Assembly (NCBI RefSeq): GCF_900291975.1
Contig: NZ_OMPN01000001.1
Location: 310,001-374,000, forward strand
From: Agathobaculum massiliense
GTDB taxonomy: Bacteria; Bacillota; Clostridia; Oscillospirales; Butyricicoccaceae
Reading direction: 5' to 3'
DNA: 64,000 bases
Under the pieces are notes generated by a model, which was given only the letters and a program-made list of their open reading frames with translations, was not told where the DNA came from and did not search any database. The stretch's first letter is position 1. Each line of letters begins with the position of its first letter. Position numbers and translations under genes: made by a program. Shown piece by piece: positions 35,806-43,616 of the stretch.

Positions 35806-36500
35806 TCAGGACGCACTCCCCGTCTTACGCACAGCGTTGTCCTGAAAGCGGAAATACTGCGGGTGATGGCGGGACCGGGTATATTCAAACATGACGCCAT
35901 CGCCGTTATAGGTTTGGCTGATGACAACCGCAAGACCGTTGCAGTCCCCCAAATTCAGATACTCCTAGTCAAGTGGCGTCGCCTTTTCCACCGTTACCAC
36001 CCGTTTGCTGTTGACGATCGAAACATGCAGCTCCTGTTCCAGATAACGGTAAATCGAGCCGGAAGCAACCTCCCGTGTCAAGTTTCATGCCACATCCTGC
36101 CGGAAGGAGCTGCGGTTCAGGATCAACGGCCGTCCGTTCAGATAGTGCAGACGCTGGATAGAATACAGCCTTGTCCCCTCCGAAAAGCCGGTCTTTTCCG
36201 CCAGCGCCGGATTGGTCGCCACCTCTGAAAAGCGCAGCACCCCGCTCGTTCCTTTCCAGTGATTGCGCGCGGCCGATTCGGCAAAGGTTTCGATCGTACC
36301 AAGGGTAAATGTGGCCTGCCGCGCGGGTTCAAAAATATTGCGCACACCTTTTCCCCGCATAGTCCGCACATAACCGGCCCGCGCCAACTCGCCGACCGCA
36401 CGGCGCAGCGTGTTGCGCGGGCAGCCCAGCGATCAGCGTATGCTCGGATGGCAGCAGTTCCTGCGGCGGATACTGGCCGGATTCGATCTTCTCCTTATGG
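35806..36500 (-). pseudogene. treR: Decayed trehalose operon repressor TreR (GntR family)
   Basis: KEKIESGQYPPQELLPSEH gives the GntR winged-helix start; a one-base insertion near 36425 shifts the frame before NTLRRAVGELARAGYVR. The UTRA effector domain follows (ALAEKTGFSEGTRLYSIQRL). In-frame stops TGA at 36085 and TAG near 35970 interrupt the C-terminal half, which still reads REVASGSIYRYLEQEL and SRHHPQYFRFQD, a TreR hallmark. The extreme N-terminus is fused to the treC remnant. Confidence 0.75.
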
Positions 36501-36507
36501 GGTTCAA

Positions 36508-37608
36508 CCACATAAATGGTTTCGGAAAGCGCTTTCCGGCGATCCTAATTACGAGGATTATTATATCTGGCGCGAAGGCGGTCCCGACGGCACGCCGCCA
36601 AACAACTGGGAAAGCAAATTCGGTGGCAACGCTTGGAAGTATCTTCCGGAAAAGGGCAAATGGTACCTGCACCTGTTCGACCTCACGCAGGCTGACCTCA
36701 ACAAGGGCTTCCGCTTTGATGCAGAACTGCTACCAATATGCGGGGGCGGATACCGGCGAGTTGAGCATAGTATTCTCGTTCCATCACCTCAAGAAGGTGG
36801 ATTATGTAAGCAATGGTGGCTTGTGCCATTTGATTTTCAAAAGCTCAAGGATATCCTGTTTTCGTGGCAGACTGGCATGAGCGAGCACAACGCCTGGAAC
36901 GCGGTTTTCTGGTGCAACCACGACCAGCCGCGCGTGGTATCCCGCTTTGGCGACAAGGGCGAATATTGGAAACTGTCGGCCAAGATGCTGGGTACGGTTA
37001 TCCACTGTCTGCACGGCACGCCCTATATCTATCAGGGCGAGGAGACCGGCATGACCACCCTGGGCTTTTCCTCGCTCGACCAATACCGCGACGTGGAAAG
37101 CATCAACCATTTCCACATCCTGCGCGGCTGTGGACTGCATGAGGACAGCGCCTATGATATCCTCCGCGTACAATCGCGCAATAACAGCCGCACGCCTATG
37201 CAATGGGATGGCAGCAAAACTGGCGACTTCTCCGCCGCCGTGCCGTGGATCGAAATGAATCCCAACCATACGGCGATCAATGCTGCCAGCCAGATAGACG
37301 ATCCCGATTCTGTGTTCGTCGCCCACTACCAGAAGCTGATCGCGCTCCGTAAGCAGTATGATGTGGCCGCCAACGGCGACTTTGCACCGCTTGACAGCGG
37401 GCATCCGTCTATACTCGCCTACACCCGCCGTACTGCCGGCGAAACGCTGGTCGTGGTCAACAACTTTTACCGCAGGGAAACCGAGTAAGACTGTCCGGTC
37501 GACCTGACCGGCTTCCGCTGCCTGCCTTTCAACTATGAAGACGCTGCGGTACAGAAGCATCTGCACCTGCAGCCATACGAGTCCCTGGTGTTCTACCGCG
37601 TGGAATAA
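36508..37608 (+). pseudogene. treC: Decayed alpha,alpha-phosphotrehalase TreC (GH13)
   Basis: Readable from HKWFRKALSGDPNYEDYY onward. About the first 120 codons are absent, a deletion joins TQADLN to KGFRFD, a second removes the region that should carry the catalytic nucleophile and acid/base, and VFSFHHLKKVDYV is out of frame. From 36840 a long intact stretch includes NAVFWCNHDQPRVVSRFGD and PYIYQGEETGM. An in-frame TAA at 37486 precedes the last 40 codons, which end at 37608. It cannot encode an active enzyme. Confidence 0.85.
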
Positions 37609-37689
37609 TCCACGCTGGACGACGCCGAACAGGGATTTCCGTGCGAAAAGGCCTGCGGTTTCTTTCCCTGTCAGCAAATATTTTCCTAT

Positions 37690-37737
37690 AAAAAGGCTGC
37701 GGCAGACACGAAAAAAGTGGTCCGCCGCAGCCTTTTT
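37690..37737. terminator. Bidirectional terminator after treC
   Basis: Arms 37690-37707 and 37720-37737 pair over 18 bases with one mismatch, flanked by A5 and T5. It serves the dead treC and the converging unknown gene. Confidence 0.85.
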
Positions 37738-38248
37738 ACATAGTTTCCTCCGAAAGCAGATAGGCGGCGGTCATTTCCAGCATGCTCGATCCCTGATCGA
37801 TACGAATATCCGGAATGGCGCGCCACAACCGGTCTACACGGGCTGTCCCCGCTCCGGTATCCGTATAAACAACCACCTGCTCCATCCCTACCTTTGTATT
37901 TTCAAACCGAAGATGAACGGCGTATCGCCGGTTATTGATCCTCACTGGCCGTGTGTATTGAAACCGGTCAAATTCGTTCGCATCCGTCCAGTGGTACAGC
38001 TCGCTCTCCGCCAGTTCGCGCACCGTGCCGTGCTCGCCCAAGCGGACCGCCGTACTGTTCAGCACCAGCCCTGCGCGGACCGAGGTAATCTGATTGGTGT
38101 CGGCAAGCGGCATCTCACCGGTGTCGAGCGCATACAGGACGACCGTTTCCCCTGTTATGAGTTGTACCTCCCGCGCAGCCGGCAGTTCTCTTCTCCCCGT
38201 TTCCGCGTTCTCCACCTGTTCCCTCTGCGCAAATATCGTTGCTTTCAT
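37736..38248 (-). CDS. Unknown 170-residue protein, intact in a decayed region
   Basis: Uninterrupted frame with GGGGAGG 8 bases before ATG 38248 and a shared terminator at its end, so it looks expressed. No membrane segment or signal peptide. It has a beta-rich pattern (EVQLITGETVVLYALDTGE, RINNRRYAVHLRFENTKV) that could be a small regulatory or binding domain. I do not recognise a family. It is the only intact gene between the biotin locus and the tRNA genes. Confidence 0.65.
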   Translation of the reverse strand: MKATIFAQREQVENAETGRRELPAAREVQLITGETVVLYALDTGEMPLADTNQITSVRAGLVLNSTAVRLGEHGTVRELAESELYHWTDANEFDRFQYTRPVRINNRRYAVHLRFENTKVGMEQVVVYTDTGAGTARVDRLWRAIPDIRIDQGSSMLEMTAAYLLSEETM

Positions 38249-38467
38249 GTATGGCGCCTCCCCATTTCTCACATTATTTGCCGCCTATGCGGGAGCTGCC
38301 CTGTCAGCATGGCTTCCCCGCCCTGAACCGCGGATTATCATTGTATCACCCTCCCTGCGCATTTCCTGTCCGATCGTGCTGGCGGGGAATATTGTTTGAT
38401 GCGGCAAGGCAGCGCCGTATTGGCTGCAGGCTGGACGGGTATCGTCTGCGCCCTTCTCCCTATATCA

Positions 38468-38503
38468 AAAGCCCGCGAAACCGTTAACAGTTTCACGGGC
38501 TTT
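38468..38503 (-). terminator. Terminator of the phosphoketolase remnant
   Basis: Arms 38468-38481 and 38490-38503 pair over 14 bases with one wobble, T-rich on the minus strand. Confidence 0.75.
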
Positions 38504-38520
38504 ATGGCGCAAAGGCACTG

Positions 38521-38713
38521 TTATTTTTCTGTGCCGCTCCACACCCACCCTCTCACTTTGGGCATATCGACGCCGTACTGGGTAATATATCGCTTGTGCT
38601 CGATCAGGCGCTTCTCCATCTCCTTCCAAAGGTGCGTCCCCCCGATTACCCAACTGCGGCAGGCGCATCAGCACGTCCTGCACCAGATGGAACCGGTCGA
38701 TATCATTCTGCAC
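38521..38713 (-). pseudogene. xfp: C-terminal remnant of phosphoketolase
   Basis: About 60 codons survive: NDIDRFHLVQDVLMRLPQLG, then after a frameshift in a G6 run, HLWKEMEKRLIEHKRYIT and DMPKVRGWVW before the stop. This matches the extreme C-terminus of xylulose-5-phosphate/fructose-6-phosphate phosphoketolase (normally about 800 residues). The rest is missing; the fragment abuts the SPL remnant on the other strand. Confidence 0.72.
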
Positions 38714-38714
38714 C

Positions 38715-39224
38715 CGCTGGTTCATCAACACCCTGGACGAGTGCTTTCAGCAGGACATGGACGGTGCGGTCTCCATCGAACAGCGGCTGGCCGCGATGCA
38801 AGCCTTTCATAGCGCTGGAGGCGCACCACCTGCTTTATCTCGCCTATTTTCCCGGGCATCACCGATATGCCGGCCATCATCCGGCGGGTCAAGGGGCAGT
38901 GCAACCTGATCTGGCTAGAAAACCTCAACCTGCGGGGCGACTACAAGACGATAATATTGGATTATATCCGTGAAAAACACCCTCACCTGCTGCCGCTGTA
39001 TCAGGAAATTTATGTACAGGGAAACCGCGGCTATTGGCGCATGCTGGACCAAGAACTCAAAGCCGACGCCGCCTCGCTCGGGCTGGACTATATGACCAAC
39101 GACGACAGCATGCAGTGGCCGTTCGACGCGCCGCCGGTCGTCGTCAACCATTTCTATCACGAGCAGATCAAGCGCTCTGCCAGAAAGGACGGGAGCCGCC
39201 ATGCCGAAACTGTTGGAGGTTAAA
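38715..39224 (+). pseudogene. C-terminal part of SPL-family radical SAM protein
   Basis: Reads RWFINTLDECFQQDMDGAVS, then a frameshift near 38820, then CFISPIFPGITDMPAIIRRV and GQCNLIWLENLNLRGDYKT, ending with VNHFYHEQIKRSARKDG. This is the C-terminal half of spore-photoproduct-lyase-like radical SAM proteins. The N-terminal cluster-binding cysteines are absent, so it is dead. Its stop overlaps the start of the mutM remnant by about 24 bases. Confidence 0.72.
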
Positions 39225-39999
39225 ACCATCAAGCGGGTCATAGCGCCCCAGATACAAGAGCTGACGATCGAGCGCGTCCAGATACGACGGCAGGTGGTGG
39301 TCGCACCCCCCGCCACGGAGGTATTCTGCCGGAAACTGGCCGGACAGACGGTATCCGGTTTGGAGCGCTGGGAAAAATTCCTGCGTTTCCGGCTGACGCT
39401 CGGCGGCTGCGCAATTCTTCACCTGCGGCTGACCGGCTGCCTGTTGCCCCCTGCCGAAATGCCGGAAGAGAAGCACACCCACCTGATCCTAGCGTTCAGC
39501 AGCGGCAGGGAGCCACACTTTTCGGATACGCGTCGGTTCGGACGTTTCTGGCTGCTCCAAGACGGGGAAGCCGATACTTACAGCGGCATCGCAAAGCTGG
39601 GCAAGGAGCCGTTCGACGCGGACGTTTTCGCAAACTACCTGCGCGCCCTCCTGGGAAGGCGGAAAAGACCGTCAGGGAATGCCTGATGAACCAGGCATTC
39701 ATCGCCGGCATCGTCAATATCTATGCGGACGAGATCCTATTCGCGGCGCGCATCGCACCCGTGCGCGCTGCAAGCAGCCTGACCGGCGGGGAGTGGGCGC
39801 GGCTGTCGACCGCCATCCAGGAAGGGCTCGCCTACTTTATCGAAAAAAAACGCGACCACGCCCGAGGAATACATGAAACCAAGGGGCAGGCCTAACGCAA
39901 CACACCGTTTTTGCAGGTCTACAGGCATTAGGGCTAGCCTTGCCCCATCTGCGGGACGCCGCTGCGCCGCGTCGTACTCGGCGGGCGAAGTGTCCAGCC
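39201..39999 (+). pseudogene. mutM: Decayed formamidopyrimidine-DNA glycosylase (MutM/Fpg)
   Basis: The start reads MPKLLEVKTIKRVIAPQI: the catalytic Pro2 remains but Glu3, essential in the MPELPE motif, is Lys. A frameshift near 39658 separates the N-domain from MNQAFIAGIVNIYADEILFA, the helix-two-turn-helix. Another indel in the A8 run near 39843 disrupts the zinc-finger part, of which CPICGTPLRRVVLGGRS survives in another frame and the last two cysteines are gone. It is non-functional. Confidence 0.85.
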
Positions 40000-40031
40000 T
40001 GTCAACATTAGCACAATGGAGGAACAGCAAG

Positions 40032-40170
40032 ATGGATACGATCGATTCTCTTTTTCAGCAAATTGTTAGGGATAACGCCGAGAGGCCCGCGGTCATTGAG
40101 TTCAACCGCACCCTGACTTCTAGGGAACTGTCCGAGCTGGTGGGCCGGATCGTAGGCACGTTCCCTGCAT
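40032..40170 (+). pseudogene. N-terminal remnant of an AMP-binding (adenylation) enzyme
   Basis: MDTIDSLFQQIVRDNAERPA with ELSELVGRIV shortly after resembles the first ~45 residues of NRPS-like or D-alanine ligase-like adenylation enzymes. GGAGG precedes the ATG. The core motifs are absent and the frame runs into a hairpin, so only the 5' end is left. Confidence 0.6.
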
Positions 40171-40174
40171 ATGA

Positions 40175-40212
40175 CCCTCGGGCAATTCTGGGAAAGCAGA
40201 ATTGCCCGAGGG
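40175..40212 (+). terminator. Hairpin after the AMP-binding remnant
   Basis: Perfect 15-base stem (40175-40189 with 40198-40212), 8-base loop, no T tract. Probably the old operon's terminator or a deletion product. Confidence 0.55.
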
Positions 40213-40321
40213 CTGTCCTGTGTCCCCGCTCCGCCTTATCTGATTACAGCCTTCCGTACCTGGCAACGCTTTGCCGCTCACGCATTTAAGCGGGAGACTA
40301 AATAAAATGATATATTAATGC

Positions 40322-40349
40322 AAAAAGCACTCCGCTTGGAGTGCTTTTT
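40322..40349 (-). terminator. Terminator of the tRNA unit
   Basis: Perfect 12-base stem (40322-40333 with 40338-40349) ending in T5 on the minus strand. Confidence 0.88.
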
Positions 40350-40355
40350 CATAAC

Positions 40356-40440
40356 TGGTGGGAGGTGGTGGATTCGAACCACCGAAGTCATAGACGACAG
40401 ATTTACAGTCTGTTCCCTTTGGCCACTCGGGAAACCTCCC
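40356..40440 (-). tRNA. tRNA-Tyr (GUA)
   Basis: 85 bases including an encoded CCA. The acceptor stem GGGAGG pairs with CCTCCC, the anticodon loop is CTGTAAA with anticodon GTA, the variable arm is long as expected for bacterial tRNA-Tyr, and the T arm has GGTTCGAATCC. Confidence 0.95.
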
Positions 40441-40469
40441 ATATTCGATTGCATGCCGCCTTAAAAGGG

Positions 40470-40545
40470 TGGAGCTGGTGGACGGACTTGAACCCCCGAC
40501 CTGCTGATTACAAATCAGCTGCTCTACCAACTGAGCTACACCAGC
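40470..40545 (-). tRNA. tRNA-Thr (UGU)
   Basis: 76 bases including CCA. The anticodon loop TTTGTAA gives anticodon TGT; the D arm TAGCTCAGTTGGTAGAGCA and T-loop GGTTCAAGTCC are canonical. It lies 29 bases before tRNA-Tyr in the same transcript. Confidence 0.95.
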
Positions 40546-40582
40546 GTTTTCGCAGGTTTTGTCTGTCTTAGCGACGTTATTT

Positions 40583-40612
40583 ATATTATCACAATCCACC
40601 GCCACCTGTCAA
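40583..40612 (-). promoter_or_regulatory. Promoter of the tRNA-Thr/tRNA-Tyr unit
   Basis: TTGACA (40607-40612), 18 bases, TAATAT (40583-40588) on the minus strand, about 40 bases before tRNA-Thr. Confidence 0.65.
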
Positions 40613-40630
40613 CAGTTTTTTTCAATTTTC

Positions 40631-41305
40631 TTATTTTATACTCACATTTTTTCCAAGCGCTTCAATTGAATCCGATACCTGCTGCAAAATCGTCAAGAAA
40701 GCCCCTGCCTGCTCCGGATAGCGTTTGCTGATCTCGTTGGGCGACATCGGAAAACGATGCAGTTCCTCTGCCGAAAGGCCGAAGCCCGCCGCCCCCTGCG
40801 CTGCTGTGCGGATGCGCAACTCATGCTGCTTCAGGCGCGCATCGCACAGGTACTCAAACTGCTCCCGCGACGCGCGGAACACAGCCTCTACGCCCGCCGG
40901 ATCGGCCATATAGATATATCGGTATGCCTTATAAACGGCAATCGACAGGTACGCTTCCACTTCGCGCGGGAGCTGCACGCTTCCGGTCTGGCCGGCCAAG
41001 TCAAGCAGCAGCGCCGCCGCTTCCACAACACGGTTCTTTTCCTGTTCAGCATCCTCCCTGCCATCCATCCTGCCAGCAGGCACGGCCGAACCGTCTCTTG
41101 CCATCGAGCGCCCCAACAGGTAATCACAGGATACGCCATAGTAATCCGCCGCGCGTACCACAAAAGACAGCCCCGGTTCGCGCAGGCCATTTTCATAATG
41201 GCTGAGCAATGCCTGCGATACCCCCAAGTCGGCGGCAGCAGTACGCTGGCTTATTTTCTTTTCCCGCCGCAAAAGCGCGAGCGTGCGAGAGAAATCACTG
41301 GCCAT
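40631..41305 (-). CDS. XRE family transcriptional regulator
   Basis: A 224-residue protein with an N-terminal Cro/C1-type helix-turn-helix (ISQRTAAADLGVSQALLSHY, then ENGLREPGLSFVVRAADYYGV) and a helical C-terminal half of unknown ligand. It is monocistronic with its own near-consensus promoter. Direct repeats upstream of the promoter may be its operator. Its targets are not evident. Confidence 0.87.
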   Translation of the reverse strand: MASDFSRTLALLRREKKISQRTAAADLGVSQALLSHYENGLREPGLSFVVRAADYYGVSCDYLLGRSMARDGSAVPAGRMDGREDAEQEKNRVVEAAALLLDLAGQTGSVQLPREVEAYLSIAVYKAYRYIYMADPAGVEAVFRASREQFEYLCDARLKQHELRIRTAAQGAAGFGLSAEELHRFPMSPNEISKRYPEQAGAFLTILQQVSDSIEALGKNVSIK

Positions 41306-41336
41306 ATCTCTGTTACCCCATCATAAAACTATTGTT

Positions 41337-41365
41337 ATTATACTCGCTGTATTAGCGTTTGTAAA
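41337..41365 (-). promoter_or_regulatory. Promoter of the XRE gene
   Basis: TTTACA (41360-41365), 17 bases, TATAAT (41337-41342) on the minus strand. Confidence 0.85.
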
Positions 41366-41381
41366 GCACCGAAAAAACCTT

Positions 41382-41411
41382 TTTCGTCCTTTTCAGCTTT
41401 CATTTCGTCCT
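41382..41411. repeat. Direct repeat upstream of the XRE promoter
   Basis: TTTCGTCCT at 41382-41390 and 41403-41411, 21 bases apart, that is two helical turns; a weaker TTTCACGT copy starts near 41423. The rest of the 41412-41539 gap is AT-rich with nothing recognised. Confidence 0.6.
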
Positions 41412-41539
41412 GTTTTTATCATTTTCACGTTATTTTGTTGCACTATCGTGCCGTGATAACTACATCTTGTATGCCGTTGTTTTTCCATTTCCTTAACAAT
41501 TCTTTTTTATTTTCGTAATGGAATCCACCGCCGCTTTGC

Positions 41540-41569
41540 TTGACTGCATCCCTCGCGGTCTATTATAAT
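41540..41569 (+). promoter_or_regulatory. Promoter of the thioesterase-mutY operon
   Basis: TTGACT (41540-41545), 18 bases, TATAAT (41564-41569). Confidence 0.78.
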
Positions 41570-41647
41570 AAAAGTAATTCAACAATTCTTCCATGGTGCG
41601 GCTGCCTGCGCATTGCCGCACCATGTCCATGCAAAGGAGCCTTGCTT

Positions 41648-42076
41648 ATGAAAACTGAAATCGAAAGAATCCTGAAACTACGTCAGGAAGCAAACGGCCT
41701 GAACAAGCTGATGCATATGCGCGTCATCACCCTCGATGAGGACGGCGGCGCGACGGTGGAGCTTGACCTGACCGACGAGCTGCTCAATCCGCTCGGCATG
41801 GCGCACGGCGGCACGATTTTCACGCTCTGCGACATCGCCGCAGGCTCAGCCGCCGCTTCGCACGGTATCGTCGCCGTTACGCTGGACAGCAATATCCATT
41901 ATTACCGGCCTGGGCATGCGGGTACGACGCTTACCGCGGTCGCCTATGAGCGTAAGCGCGGCAGCAAGACGGCCGTCTATATGGTAGAGGTGCATGACGA
42001 AGCGCGGCGCCATATCGCGGACGCCGTTTTCACCATGTTCTATACTGGGGAAACGCTGGGAGACAAGACAAGTTGA
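41648..42076 (+). CDS. PaaI family hotdog thioesterase
   Basis: A 142-residue acyl-CoA thioesterase of the hotdog fold. The family core reads NPLGMAHGGTIFTLCDIAAG near residues 46-65, with the catalytic aspartate in it, followed by TLDSNIHYYRPG. AAAGGAG precedes ATG 41648. The stop overlaps the TTG start of mutY, so it leads a four-gene run whose other members act on DNA or export. Its substrate is unknown. Confidence 0.88.
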   Translation: MKTEIERILKLRQEANGLNKLMHMRVITLDEDGGATVELDLTDELLNPLGMAHGGTIFTLCDIAAGSAAASHGIVAVTLDSNIHYYRPGHAGTTLTAVAYERKRGSKTAVYMVEVHDEARRHIADAVFTMFYTGETLGDKTS

Positions 42077-43122
42077 ACGGTCTTTCCCCCGCGCTTGTTC
42101 CTCCGCTGCTCGGCTGGTATGACCAAGGACACCGCGACCTGCCGTGGCGCACGTTGCCCACGCCTTACCGTGTATGGATCAGCGAAATCATGCTTCAGCA
42201 GACGCGCGTTGAGGCTGTGCGTAGATACTTCGACGGCTGGATGGATGCGCTGCCGGACATCCGCGCGCTGGCGGAAGCGGAGGAGTCCGTTTACATGAAG
42301 CTGTGGGAAGGGCTCGGCTACTACAGTCGGGTGCGCAACCTGCACCGCGCCGCTGTCGTACTCTGCCAGGAATACGGCGGCCAGCTTCCCGCGGATTATG
42401 ACAAGCTGCTTTCGCTTCCCGGCATCGGCGAATACACGGCCGGCGCGATCGCGTCGATCGCCTATGGGATTCCCGTTCCCGCGGTGGATGGAAACGTGCT
42501 GCGCGTTGCCGCGCGGCTGGATAACGATTTCACACCGATCACGGATGCCAGGTATAAAAAGCAGACGCGCGAACGCTTTGCCGCATGGATGCCCGCGGAT
42601 CGGCCGGGCGATCTCAATCAGGCGCTGATGGAGCTTGGCGCAACCATATGCCTGCCCAACGGCGCGCCGCGCTGCGGGGACTGTCCGCTGCAGCACTTGT
42701 GCTTGGGCTATCACCACAAAAATGCGTCCTCCCTGCCGCTACGTGCCGCTAAAAAGGCGCGGCGCATCGAAAACCGCACCGTACTGCTCGTGCGCTGCGG
42801 CACGCTCGTCGGCCTGCGGCAGCGCCCCTCCGCCGGCCTGCTTGCCGGCCTGTGGGAGCTTCCCTCGCTCGACGGGCATCTTTCGCCCGAGGAAACGCGG
42901 AGCGCGCTTGCCGGACTCGGCTGGCAGCTCCGCCGGATGCTTTCCCTCCGTCCTGCCAGGCATATTTTCACCCATGTGGAGTGGCATATGAACGGCTATT
43001 ACATCGAGCTGGATAACCAGCCGGAACCGCTTACCTTTGTCAGCCCTCCAGCGCTGCGCGCCACATACGCGCTGCCCAGCGCATTTCGCGCCTTTCTCAA
43101 CGTGATCGAGGAGGAACTATGA
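42073..43122 (+). CDS. mutY: A/G-specific adenine glycosylase
   Basis: Removes adenine mispaired with 8-oxoguanine. It has 349 residues. LPWR and VWISEIMLQQTRVEAV hold the catalytic glutamate, LPGIGEYTAGAIASIAYG is the helix-hairpin-helix, VDGNVLRV has the conserved aspartate, and the iron-sulfur cysteines are spaced C-x7-C-x2-C-x5-C. A NUDIX-like C-terminal domain recognises 8-oxoG. The start is a TTG at 42073 overlapping the previous stop, with GGGAGA upstream. The partner mutM nearby is a pseudogene. Confidence 0.93.
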   Translation: MNGLSPALVPPLLGWYDQGHRDLPWRTLPTPYRVWISEIMLQQTRVEAVRRYFDGWMDALPDIRALAEAEESVYMKLWEGLGYYSRVRNLHRAAVVLCQEYGGQLPADYDKLLSLPGIGEYTAGAIASIAYGIPVPAVDGNVLRVAARLDNDFTPITDARYKKQTRERFAAWMPADRPGDLNQALMELGATICLPNGAPRCGDCPLQHLCLGYHHKNASSLPLRAAKKARRIENRTVLLVRCGTLVGLRQRPSAGLLAGLWELPSLDGHLSPEETRSALAGLGWQLRRMLSLRPARHIFTHVEWHMNGYYIELDNQPEPLTFVSPPALRATYALPSAFRAFLNVIEEEL

Positions 43123-43604
43123 AAACCCAGACCGTTGTCCACAATTTCCCGCCGCTATATGACAGTGAATCCCGCGTGCTGTTGCTCGGCTCAATTCCCA
43201 GCCCCAAATCACGCGAGCTCCGTTTCTTTTACGGCCATCCGCAAAACCGCTTTTGGCGCGTGCTTTCCGCCGTATTAGGCGAGCAGCCTCCGCAGACCAT
43301 CGAAGAAAAACGCGCCATGTGCCTGCGCCACCATATCGCGCTGTGGGATACTATCGCCCGATGCGATATCGCCGGCGCGTCAGATACCAGCATCAAAAAC
43401 GCCGTGCCGAACGACATCGGCCGCCTGCTGCGGGAAAGCAAAATAGAGCGTATTTTCGCCACCGGCGGCAAATCTGCAGAGCTGTACCGCAAGCTTATCG
43501 AACCGCAGACCCATGTGCCGATCACACAGCTCCCCTCCACCAGTCCGGCCAACGCCGCGTGGTCGTTGGAGCGCCTGATTGAAGCATACCGCGTCATTTT
43601 ATAG
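43119..43604 (+). CDS. DNA-deoxyinosine glycosylase (UDG superfamily)
   Basis: A 161-residue protein of the hypoxanthine-DNA glycosylase branch of the uracil-DNA glycosylase superfamily. LLLGSIPSPKSRELRFFYGH with the PQNRFWRVL stretch replaces the GQDPYH motif, and the C-terminal motif is LPSTSPANA. It removes deaminated adenine from DNA. ATG overlaps the mutY stop (ATGA). Together they form a small base-excision repair unit. Confidence 0.88.
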   Translation: MKTQTVVHNFPPLYDSESRVLLLGSIPSPKSRELRFFYGHPQNRFWRVLSAVLGEQPPQTIEEKRAMCLRHHIALWDTIARCDIAGASDTSIKNAVPNDIGRLLRESKIERIFATGGKSAELYRKLIEPQTHVPITQLPSTSPANAAWSLERLIEAYRVIL

Positions 43605-43616
43605 AAAGAGGGCGTA

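Noticed and set aside
36523-36538. Catabolite-response-like palindrome (CGGAAAGCGCTTTCCG)
   Set aside because: It lies inside former treC coding sequence (RKALSG) and differs from the cre consensus at the outer bases.
40175-40212. Attenuator for the tRNA unit
   Set aside because: The hairpin belongs to the opposite strand's remnant and lies beyond the tRNA terminator at 40322-40349.
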